A DNA stretch of 42,549 bases. It comes from Chitinophagaceae bacterium (GTDB taxonomy: Bacteria; Bacteroidota; Bacteroidia; Chitinophagales; Chitinophagaceae). The DNA is taken from positions 1 to 42,549 of the forward strand of contig JAICGN010000028.1 in assembly GCA_025923075.1 (NCBI GenBank). The letters run 5' to 3'. A program made the translations under genes and the position numbers. The notes beneath the pieces are model-generated. The model saw only the letters and a list, made by a program, of their open reading frames with translations, made no database searches and had not been told where the DNA came from. This document shows positions 9,653 through 17,174 of this stretch, piece after piece. Within the stretch, counting starts at the first letter, position 1. Each line of letters opens with the position of its first letter.

Positions 9653-12118
9653 TTACTCTGTTCGTAGACTTTTGACCGGGTTCATCAAAGCAGCCCTGAC
9701 TGCCTGGTAACTGATCGTTAGTAAAGCAATAACAATTGCGGCAGCTCCCGCCAAACCAAACACCCACCATTCCACATTAATATGATAGGCATATTCCTGC
9801 AACCATTTGTGTGTTGCCCACCATGCTATCGGGAAAGCAATGCCATTGGCTATTAAAACCAGTTTCAAAAAATCTTTTGATAACAATGAAGCAAGGTTCA
9901 CTACAGTTGCTCCCAATACTTTTCTTACTCCAATCTCTTTTACTCTCTGTTCGGCAGAATATGTTGCCAAACCAAACAAGCCTAAACAAGCAATAAAAAT
10001 AGTTGCCAATGCTACCCAGATTAACAAAGTTTGACGACGTTCGTCTTCCACATAAAACAACGCAAGCTGATCATTAAGAAAATGATACTCGAATGGATCA
10101 TCTTTATCATTGTTCACCATGACCGCTTTTAATTTATCGAGTGTGCCCGGGATGTTTTTCGCATCTATTCTTGCTGAATAATAATCGATAACATGAATTG
10201 GATTTCGATTATAGGCAAGCACTAACGGTTCAATCTTATCACGCAAAGACTGGAAATGAAAATCTTTTACTATACCAATCACTCTTGGTTTAAATGGGAT
10301 ATTTTCCCGGTTAAGGGGCACAAAAGAACCGCCCCGTGATGCAGCAGGAATCTCAACAATTTGATCAGATGGTTCAGTAATGTTCAGCATTTTAGCTGCT
10401 GTTTCGTTTATAATAATGCTGGCTGAATCATTTGGGCTATCGAAATTTCTACCTTTTGAAATTGTCACTTCAAATGTTTTTGCAAAATCCTTATCAGCAC
10501 CAAACATATAAGCTACCTTAGGTTCATCCGTACTGCCCGCATTTTTTATTTTAATGGTCCGGAACGATTTCCATTCACCCGGCACTCTTGATGTAACCGA
10601 TACATTTTTTACGGTTGGTATCTTAGCCATTTCATTTTTTACTGCCTCGAAATTTGCCCTTGCTTTATTGGTGTTTACATCGATAACAACGAGGAGATCT
10701 TTATTAAAACCTAAATTGGTATTGTTTAAATAACGGACCTGGAGAAAGAGGACAATCGTGCCAATGATCATTACAACTGAAATGGTGAATTGAAATACTA
10801 CCAAAGCCTTTCTCAACGACAGATCAGTGCTGTTTTGAAGCTTAAAGCCTTTTAATAATAAAACAGGTTTGAACCGTGAAAGCAAAAGTGCCGGATAGCT
10901 GCCTGATAAAAGACCAATGATAGTTACAAAAGCAATTGCATAAAGCCAAATACGATAGTCAGATGTGAAACCAAGAGAAAGTTCCTTATTAGTAAATTGA
11001 TTAAATGCCGGAAGTATAAGATTAACTACACCCAATGCCAGGAAAAAAGAAATAAATGTTACTAATAACGATTCAAATAAAAATTGCCTTATTAAATGGC
11101 TTTGAAATGCACCGACTGATTTCCGAACACCAATTTCTTTTAAACGGGCGGAGGCTCTTGCTGTAGTAAGATTCATATAGTTGATACCTGCGATCAACAG
11201 TACAAAAAGTGCTACAAATGAAAATATTTTAATATAAAAATTACTCCCTTGTGGAATGGCATCCACATTTGAATTTCTTGCACCATCAACAATATTTTTT
11301 GAATTTAGATGTATATCTTTTAATGGTTGAAGACTAAATGAAAAACTTGTGCCAGCAGGTGCATTGAAATTATCATGAACCAGTTTTCCCATTTTCTCCG
11401 AAACTGATTTTGAATCTGCATTGGGTTTTAATAGAGCATACACTGAAAAATTATTAGATAACCAGTCACTGGCAAGCATTCGCTGGTAGCCCGTATCAAC
11501 CCGAAAGGACGCTTCCGACAGTACTGAACTAAAATCAAAACTTGAATTCCGTGGATGGTTTTTTAAAATTCCGGTGATCTTTAATGGTGGTTCCATAAAA
11601 CTGAACTGCAAAGTTTTGCCAAGCACATCCGTTTTATTAAACAGCCTCCTGGCCAGGTCTTCATTAATAATTATGGAATTGGGTTCTTGCAAAGCTGTTT
11701 TTCTGTCGCCGGCAATCAATGGGAAATCAAAAATTTCCAAAAGATGTTCATCGCCAACAGTAACTGTTTCCTGAAAAAAATTCGTGGGATTTTCAGGAGT
11801 CAGCAGATTAGCCCGGCCGGTTCTTTGAATACGGGTTGTATTTTCCACTTCCGCAATTTTCGTCTTCGACTCCTCCGCCAATTTATAGCCCGCAGCCGCG
11901 ATGGTGGTGGCTTCGCCATTCACGGTTTTATGTTCTACTACCCGATAAATTCTATCTGCCTTACTGTGTTGTTCGTCAAACGTGAGCTCATCAAAAAGAT
12001 AAAGGCCGATCAGCAAAAAGCAGCTGATGCCGAATGTTAACCCGGCAACGTTAAGCGTAGTATAAAGTTTGTTTTTCCAGAGACTACGCCATGCGATTTT
12101 GAAATAGTTTTTTATCAT
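9653..12118 (-). CDS. FtsX/MacB-type ABC permease, gene 5 of the array
   Basis: 821 residues, complete, start MIKNYFKIAW and end NPVKSLRTE. Coupling motifs are ARLKEIGVRKSVGA (324-337) and QRVKEIGVRKVLGA (724-737). FKPVLLLKG (416-424) closes the first half. Periplasmic domain 1 has SLQPLKDIHLNS (262-273). Periplasmic domain 2 has VTSRVPGEWK (508-517), KGRNFD (555-560), IIINETAAKML (568-578) and IVKDFHFQSL (616-625). The VTSRVPGEWK and ETAAKML segments are shared almost exactly with gene 12, making the two the most alike pair seen by eye. An AGGAGG lies 5 nt before its ATG, inside a GC-rich hairpin element. The spacer to upstream gene 6 is 113 nt. Confidence 0.97.
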   Translation of the reverse strand: MIKNYFKIAWRSLWKNKLYTTLNVAGLTFGISCFLLIGLYLFDELTFDEQHSKADRIYRVVEHKTVNGEATTIAAAGYKLAEESKTKIAEVENTTRIQRTGRANLLTPENPTNFFQETVTVGDEHLLEIFDFPLIAGDRKTALQEPNSIIINEDLARRLFNKTDVLGKTLQFSFMEPPLKITGILKNHPRNSSFDFSSVLSEASFRVDTGYQRMLASDWLSNNFSVYALLKPNADSKSVSEKMGKLVHDNFNAPAGTSFSFSLQPLKDIHLNSKNIVDGARNSNVDAIPQGSNFYIKIFSFVALFVLLIAGINYMNLTTARASARLKEIGVRKSVGAFQSHLIRQFLFESLLVTFISFFLALGVVNLILPAFNQFTNKELSLGFTSDYRIWLYAIAFVTIIGLLSGSYPALLLSRFKPVLLLKGFKLQNSTDLSLRKALVVFQFTISVVMIIGTIVLFLQVRYLNNTNLGFNKDLLVVIDVNTNKARANFEAVKNEMAKIPTVKNVSVTSRVPGEWKSFRTIKIKNAGSTDEPKVAYMFGADKDFAKTFEVTISKGRNFDSPNDSASIIINETAAKMLNITEPSDQIVEIPAASRGGSFVPLNRENIPFKPRVIGIVKDFHFQSLRDKIEPLVLAYNRNPIHVIDYYSARIDAKNIPGTLDKLKAVMVNNDKDDPFEYHFLNDQLALFYVEDERRQTLLIWVALATIFIACLGLFGLATYSAEQRVKEIGVRKVLGATVVNLASLLSKDFLKLVLIANGIAFPIAWWATHKWLQEYAYHINVEWWVFGLAGAAAIVIALLTISYQAVRAALMNPVKSLRTE

Positions 12119-12231
12119 AAGCCCCTCCTATCCTCCCCGAAGGGGAGGGATTAGATTGTTAATATTTAATTGTCACGTACTCATATTTTGAACTTCCACA
12201 AGCCCCTCCTTCGGAGGGGTTGGGGAGGCCT
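12119..12231. repeat. Spacer with paired inverted GC-rich hairpins (REP-doublet-like)
   Basis: The 113-nt spacer has CCTCCCC-GAA-GGGGAGG at 12132-12148 and CCCCTCC-TTC-GGAGGGG at 12203-12219. The first is flanked on its gene 5 side by CCCCTCCTA and the second on its gene 6 side by TTGGGGAGGCC, so the two units face each other in inverted orientation, each with a hairpin and a G-rich arm. The core centres (TTC/GAA) differ from those of the spacer at 2254-2399 (TTTA/TAAA), so they are variants of one design rather than copies. The ~50 nt between them are AT-rich with no gene and no clear promoter. Confidence 0.6.
12124..12129 (-). promoter_or_regulatory. Shine-Dalgarno-like AGGAGG before gene 5
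   Basis: AGGAGG reads on the minus strand 5 nt before the ATG of gene 5, a spacing suited to a ribosome-binding site. It belongs to the G-rich arm of the hairpin element, as with gene 1. Whether it is used is unknown. Confidence 0.4.
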
Positions 12232-14619
12232 TTATTCGGTTCTTAAACTTTTTACAGGGTTAGCAAGAGCCGCTTTCAGTGTATGAAAAATCACTGTCAT
12301 TAACGTGATCAATAATACCACTAGTGCTGAAAGTATAAAAGGTGTCGCCGTAAGACCCGTATTGTAAGGAAATATCTCTAACCATTTATCCATAAAATAC
12401 CAGGCGACTGGAAACGCAATGAAGCAGGATAATCCAACCAATATCACAAAGTTTTTTGTTATCAAGGGGACAAGTTGTCCGATGTTAGCACCGACTACTT
12501 TCCTTATACTTATTTCTTTCTGTCTTTGCTCTGTTGTAAATGCAATCAACCCCAGCAACCCGAGACAAGTAATAAGGATTGTCAGTATGGAAAATGCCGT
12601 AAAGATCTTTCCCCGTTTCTGATCAGCCGCATATTGTGAATCGAAATCCTGGTCAAGAAACGTATATTGAAAAGGCAATTCAGGGAAAGTGGCCTTCCAT
12701 GTCTTTTCAATACCAGCAATAGTAGCCGGGATGGTGGCCGCATTTAATTTCAACTGTATGGAATTATTATTGGGTGAATAAAATAAAAGCAACGGTGCTA
12801 TCGGGTTATATAACGATTTTTGATTAAAATCTTTAATGACGCCAACCACTTCAAAATAATTACCAGACGTATCACCCGGAAACTTTACTCTTTTTCCAAG
12901 GGCATTTTCTCCCCAGCCAAATTCTTTGACCATATTTTCGTTGACTATAATGCTTCGCAATGTGTCTGACAAACCTGAAAAATTTCTTCCTTTGACTATT
13001 TTTATTCCAAGCGTCTTAAAATAATCTTCATCCACAGCATAAACGTCTACTCCCTTGTCAACATACCCATTTTTTGATTCAATGGTGAACAGGTTAAAGC
13101 TAATACCTCCTCCTGGCACCGCCTGCGAAGTACTTACGGCAAGCACCTGGGGGTTGCTGCGCATTTCATTTTTAAATGAAAGGATCTTGCTGCGTATGTC
13201 ATTCTGTGAATTGGCGGTTGCAACAAGCACCTGGTCTTTGTTAAATCCAAGATCTTTGTTTCGCAGATAGTTCAACTGATTATAAACTATCCAGGTGCAG
13301 ATAAGCATTATCATCGAAATGGAAAACTGAACAACCACCAGTGTCCGCCGGAGAATTACATTGCCGGAGCCTTTTGAAAGACTTCCTTTCAGAATATTGA
13401 CCGGATTAAATTTGGAAAGATAGAAAGCCGGGTAACTGCCTCCGACAAGCCCTACAAAGAGAATTATAGATACTAATATTAATATAGTGTCAGGTCGAAG
13501 TAAAGTTTTAAATGCAATGAATTTACCCGACAGCGAATTGAACGTCGGTAAAAGCAATGCAATCAATCCGAGACTCAGCAGTAACGCAAAAAATGCGGTC
13601 AGCGTGGATTCTGTAAGAAATTGCGAAACTAATTGAAGCTTGGATGAACCAGTCACTTTACGAATGCCGATCTCTTTGGCTCTTCTTGCCGAACGGGCCG
13701 TTGTAAGATTCATATAATTAATGCAGGCTATCAGCAGCATAAAGAATGCAACCGATGAAAAAATATAGATATAAGAAATACTGCCAAGTTCTTCCGGCTC
13801 ATTTGCCATTTCGGAGTACAAATGAATAGAAGCAATGGGCTGAGCGCCAAACCTCATTTTAATATTATACTGGGCAAAAATGGAAGCGAGATATTTATCA
13901 TATACCGGCAGCATTTTCTTTTCGAATTCGGATGCACTGGTATTGGGTTTTAGCAAAACATAAGTATAGAAACCAAAACCTCCCCAGTTATTAGCAAAGT
14001 CAGCAGGCAACGAGTTTCTTGAAAGTAAAATATTAAACAGGATATGCGAATTTTTGGGAACATCTTCTATAACTGCAGTTATCTTGTACACGTCACCGTT
14101 TGCTTGCACAAGTGATTTGCCAACGCAGTTTCCTGTATTTCCAAAATATTTCTTGGCTGATGATCGGGTAAGCACCATTGAATAAGGATCCTTCAACGCT
14201 GTTTGAGGGTTACCTGCAATAAATTTATGAGTGAAAACCCGGAACAGGTTGCTGTCTGCAAAAAACACTTTGTCCTCATATAAACGTAGATCGCCGTTTT
14301 TATACATTACTTTACCATTGTTGATAAACCGAACAGCCTCTTCTACTTCAGGATAATCCTTTGCCAATGCTGGGGCCATTGGAAATGGCGTAACAGCCCA
14401 TCTCATTGTATCCTTCTCCGCTTCCTTTATATGCGCGTTAATGCGATATATCCTGTCCACTTTTTCATTGTGCCGGTCATAACTCAATTCGTCCTTGATG
14501 TAGAAAATCAAAAACAGACTGAATGTAATGCCAATTGTCAACCCAAGTATATTGAGAAGACTGTACCATTTATCTCTCCTGAAATTTCGCAACGCAACGA
14601 GAAAAAGATTTTTTATCAT
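12232..14619 (-). CDS. FtsX/MacB-type ABC permease, gene 6 of the array
   Basis: 795 residues, complete, start MIKNLFLVAL and end NPVKSLRTE. Coupling motifs are RAKEIGIRKVTGS (313-325) and QRQKEISIRKVVGA (698-711). The second departs from the array rule by having S in place of the G of E-I-G, the only member changed there in its second half. FNPVNILKG (404-412) closes the first half. Periplasmic domain 1 has AQPIASIHLYS (259-269). Periplasmic domain 2 has QAVPGGG (499-505), VKGRNFS (542-548), IIVNENMV (557-564) and VIKDFNQKSL (594-603). The last TM region is less like the others (FPYNTGLTATPF), so this is one of the more divergent C-terminal halves. It is preceded by 91 nt carrying a fossil gene start. 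Confidence 0.97.
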   Translation of the reverse strand: MIKNLFLVALRNFRRDKWYSLLNILGLTIGITFSLFLIFYIKDELSYDRHNEKVDRIYRINAHIKEAEKDTMRWAVTPFPMAPALAKDYPEVEEAVRFINNGKVMYKNGDLRLYEDKVFFADSNLFRVFTHKFIAGNPQTALKDPYSMVLTRSSAKKYFGNTGNCVGKSLVQANGDVYKITAVIEDVPKNSHILFNILLSRNSLPADFANNWGGFGFYTYVLLKPNTSASEFEKKMLPVYDKYLASIFAQYNIKMRFGAQPIASIHLYSEMANEPEELGSISYIYIFSSVAFFMLLIACINYMNLTTARSARRAKEIGIRKVTGSSKLQLVSQFLTESTLTAFFALLLSLGLIALLLPTFNSLSGKFIAFKTLLRPDTILILVSIILFVGLVGGSYPAFYLSKFNPVNILKGSLSKGSGNVILRRTLVVVQFSISMIMLICTWIVYNQLNYLRNKDLGFNKDQVLVATANSQNDIRSKILSFKNEMRSNPQVLAVSTSQAVPGGGISFNLFTIESKNGYVDKGVDVYAVDEDYFKTLGIKIVKGRNFSGLSDTLRSIIVNENMVKEFGWGENALGKRVKFPGDTSGNYFEVVGVIKDFNQKSLYNPIAPLLLFYSPNNNSIQLKLNAATIPATIAGIEKTWKATFPELPFQYTFLDQDFDSQYAADQKRGKIFTAFSILTILITCLGLLGLIAFTTEQRQKEISIRKVVGANIGQLVPLITKNFVILVGLSCFIAFPVAWYFMDKWLEIFPYNTGLTATPFILSALVVLLITLMTVIFHTLKAALANPVKSLRTE

Positions 14620-14710
14620 AACTATACTTTTAACCGGTTCCTAAATATTTTCAGTTGTCCCAAATCAAGGCTTTGTATACTTTCAGTAATTCTTTATCAT
14701 AGCTATTATT
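14620..14710 (-). pseudogene. Fossil of a lost array member (MIKNY start, possible tail remnant)
   Basis: In the 91-nt spacer after gene 7, ATG ATA AAG AAT TAC starts at 14700, 10 nt after the stop of gene 7, exactly where the next gene normally starts. It reads MIKNY and then stops at TGA. Inserting one base after the second base of the tyrosine codon restores L-K-V, matching the start of gene 16 (MIKHYLKV). Just before the start of gene 6, AACCGGTTAAAAGTATA (around 14623-14639) resembles the coding sequence of the NPVKSL tail with one base lost, although it could instead be read as a second start-like stretch (LKIFRNRLKV). The simplest reading is a paralogue reduced by deletion to its two ends. 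Confidence 0.6.
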
Positions 14711-17128
14711 TTATTCTGTTCTTAATGATTTTGTCGGGTTCGCAATTGCCGCTTTAATTGCCTGGAAACTTACCGTTGCCGTTGCGATAATGACAGCTAT
14801 TAAACCTGCCAGTGCAAACATCCACCAGCCAATCTCTATCCTGTAAGCAAAATCCTGGAGCCAGTTGTTCATGACCCACCATGCAACAGGCGAAGCAACA
14901 ATTAATGAAATAATAACAAGCCTCAAAAAATCTTTGGTTAGCAAGGAAGCAATGCTTGCTACAGTAGCGCCAAGCACTTTACGAACACCGATCTCTTTGA
15001 TCCGGCGTTGCGCAGCAAGGTGAGCAAGTCCAAACAAACCAAGACAGCAAATAACAATAGAAAGCACAGCCGCTACGCTTATGATCTTTTGCCACCGTTG
15101 TTCCTGCTCATAAGATTTCGCATTCAACTCATCCAAAAAATTATACTCATACAAAGCAGTTGGCATTGCTTTCTTATACGCAGCTTCTATTGTTTTCAAA
15201 GCCCGCTGCTGGTTTTGTTTTTCTATTCTTATCCACATGCCACCGGAATCCCAATCGCAAACAAGCATCACCATCGGTTTGATAGGCTCATGCAACGAGC
15301 CGCTGTGAAAATCTTCAATCACACCAACAATTGTTTTGAGCTCTTTATCAAACCTGTCACTGGTATATACCTGCGTTCCGATAGGCGATTCCAATCCGGC
15401 GGCTCTTACGAACGCTTCGTTCACGATAATTGCATGGTGCTTATCAGAGGGAACGGCCGACGAAATATTTCTTCCGGCTTTCAGCTTTAGTTGCATAGCG
15501 GGCAGCCGATATTCATCAATCACTTCATGCAACGCTTCAACGGTTTTATTCCCGAGCTTTACATCATATAAATTTCCATCAGCGCCAAACGATAAATATT
15601 GAATTGCTGGTTCTTTTGCCAGTTCATTCCTTAAAAACTCCTGTACAGGCTTTAATTCCCGGTCGCCCCTGATATGCGTGCGAACCAGCTGGTAGGGATC
15701 ATAACCAAGGTCTTTGGTACGAATAAAATTCATTTGCCTGTAATAAATAATGGTAGAAATAATAAAAAACACGGCTAAAGAAAATTGTACCACTACCAAT
15801 GACCGCCCGAATAGATTCCGCCCTGATAATTTTTGTTTATTATACAATACTTCTTTTGGCTTGAATGCTGACAATACATAAGCAGGATAAAAACCAGTCA
15901 GCAATATGATCAGAAACAATATCCCTACAAACCAGCTTAAAAGCCGGAGATCCATGGATTCTGAAAATACCAATTGCTTTTTTACCAATTCATTGAATAA
16001 AGGCAAACTGATATTGGTTAAAACTGCAGCTACAACAAAAGCCGTCATGCAAACCATCGCTGATTCAAACAAAAACTGAAAAATGATTTGCCTCTTAGTT
16101 CCTCCCGTTATTTTCCTGACGCCTATCTCCTTCGCTCTCTTTAATGAACCCGCAATACTGATATTGATGAAATTAACCGTTGCCATGAATAGAATAAACA
16201 AAGCAATGCCCAAAAAAAGCCACGAAAAAATGGGATTACTTTCATTCACAATACCCCCTTCGCGCCAACTACCTGTAAGCCTGGGGTTGAGATGCATATC
16301 GGCAACATTTTGCAAACTATAACTGATCTTAGGATCATAGTTGTACAGTTTCTTATTTTCTTCAAGCTGGTGTTTAGCATGTGAAGCAAATACCTGGTCA
16401 AATTTCCGGCTTACTTTATCCAGGTCAGATCCGGGTTGAAGGAATACAAAAGTGCCAAGGTATTGGTTAAGCCACGCCGTATCTGTAAATGAAAGTTGCA
16501 TGTAACGCATTGGCATCAGGATATCAAAACGGATAGATGAATTTTGGGGAAGATCTTTTGCTACAGCTGTTATCATGGACGGTCTGCCCAGCTTAGCTGC
16601 CGAAGGACTGGCATCCATATCTATACGTCTGCCAACTACATCAATACTATTAAAAAATTTACGGGCAACTGTTTCTGTGATCACTACCGACGAAATGTCC
16701 TTTAGCGCTGTTGTTTTATCTCCTCTCACCAGGGGAAAGCTAAACAGATTGAAAAAACTTTCATCTGCAAAAAGCATTTGCACATTGAGCGTTTTGTTGT
16801 TGGCGACAACGTCTCCTCTTATATCACCGCCAAGAACTCTTGTATAGTCCTCTATTTCAGGCACGGCAGCTTTAAATGCCGGTCCCTGTGGCTGCCCCGT
16901 TCCTGCCACGGTACCCCTGTTACCTTTATTGTCTGTTCTGGATGTCAGGACGCGATAAAGATTTTCTTTTTTTTCATGAAACTTGTCATAGCTTCTCTCT
17001 TCTTTTATATACAAAACGGCCAGTAACACACAGGTAATAGCAATTGCCAAACCAGCCACATTAATAAAGGAGTACAACTTATTATGCCATAAATGACGAA
17101 TTGCTATTTTGAAATAATTCTTAATCAT
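14711..17128 (-). CDS. FtsX/MacB-type ABC permease, gene 7 of the array
   Basis: 805 residues, complete, start MIKNYFKIAI and end NPTKSLRTE. Coupling motifs are RAKEIGVRKITGG (331-343) and RRIKEIGVRKVLGA (708-721). FKPKEVLYN (422-430) replaces the usual F-K-P-V-x-V-L-K-G at the end of the first half. TM2 reads ATVNFINISIAGS instead of the common ACINFMNLSTARS, so the R before the coupling helix is missing. Periplasmic domain 1 has VPEIEDYTR (89-97) and periplasmic domain 2 has LKAGRNIS (549-556), IIVNEAFV (567-574) and VIEDFHSGSL (603-612). The segment GGTKRQIIFQFLFES (342-356) and the PEIEDYTR segment suggest kinship with gene 14. The spacer to gene 8 is 46 nt, that to gene 6 is 91 nt. Confidence 0.97.
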   Translation of the reverse strand: MIKNYFKIAIRHLWHNKLYSFINVAGLAIAITCVLLAVLYIKEERSYDKFHEKKENLYRVLTSRTDNKGNRGTVAGTGQPQGPAFKAAVPEIEDYTRVLGGDIRGDVVANNKTLNVQMLFADESFFNLFSFPLVRGDKTTALKDISSVVITETVARKFFNSIDVVGRRIDMDASPSAAKLGRPSMITAVAKDLPQNSSIRFDILMPMRYMQLSFTDTAWLNQYLGTFVFLQPGSDLDKVSRKFDQVFASHAKHQLEENKKLYNYDPKISYSLQNVADMHLNPRLTGSWREGGIVNESNPIFSWLFLGIALFILFMATVNFINISIAGSLKRAKEIGVRKITGGTKRQIIFQFLFESAMVCMTAFVVAAVLTNISLPLFNELVKKQLVFSESMDLRLLSWFVGILFLIILLTGFYPAYVLSAFKPKEVLYNKQKLSGRNLFGRSLVVVQFSLAVFFIISTIIYYRQMNFIRTKDLGYDPYQLVRTHIRGDRELKPVQEFLRNELAKEPAIQYLSFGADGNLYDVKLGNKTVEALHEVIDEYRLPAMQLKLKAGRNISSAVPSDKHHAIIVNEAFVRAAGLESPIGTQVYTSDRFDKELKTIVGVIEDFHSGSLHEPIKPMVMLVCDWDSGGMWIRIEKQNQQRALKTIEAAYKKAMPTALYEYNFLDELNAKSYEQEQRWQKIISVAAVLSIVICCLGLFGLAHLAAQRRIKEIGVRKVLGATVASIASLLTKDFLRLVIISLIVASPVAWWVMNNWLQDFAYRIEIGWWMFALAGLIAVIIATATVSFQAIKAAIANPTKSLRTE

Positions 17129-17140
17129 AACGTTTGCTTT

Positions 17141-17168
17141 AATAATTATTAATTAATAATTATTAATT
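17141..17168. repeat. Perfect 14-nt tandem AT duplication with internal palindrome
   Basis: AATAATTATTAATT occurs twice head to tail (17141-17154 and 17155-17168). The overlap also makes an 18-nt perfect palindrome, AATTAATAATTATTAATT, at 17151-17168. It fills most of the 46-nt spacer between gene 8 and gene 7. Slippage or a duplicated gap is the plain explanation; no protein-binding role can be shown. Confidence 0.85.
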
Positions 17169-17174
17169 ACTAAT

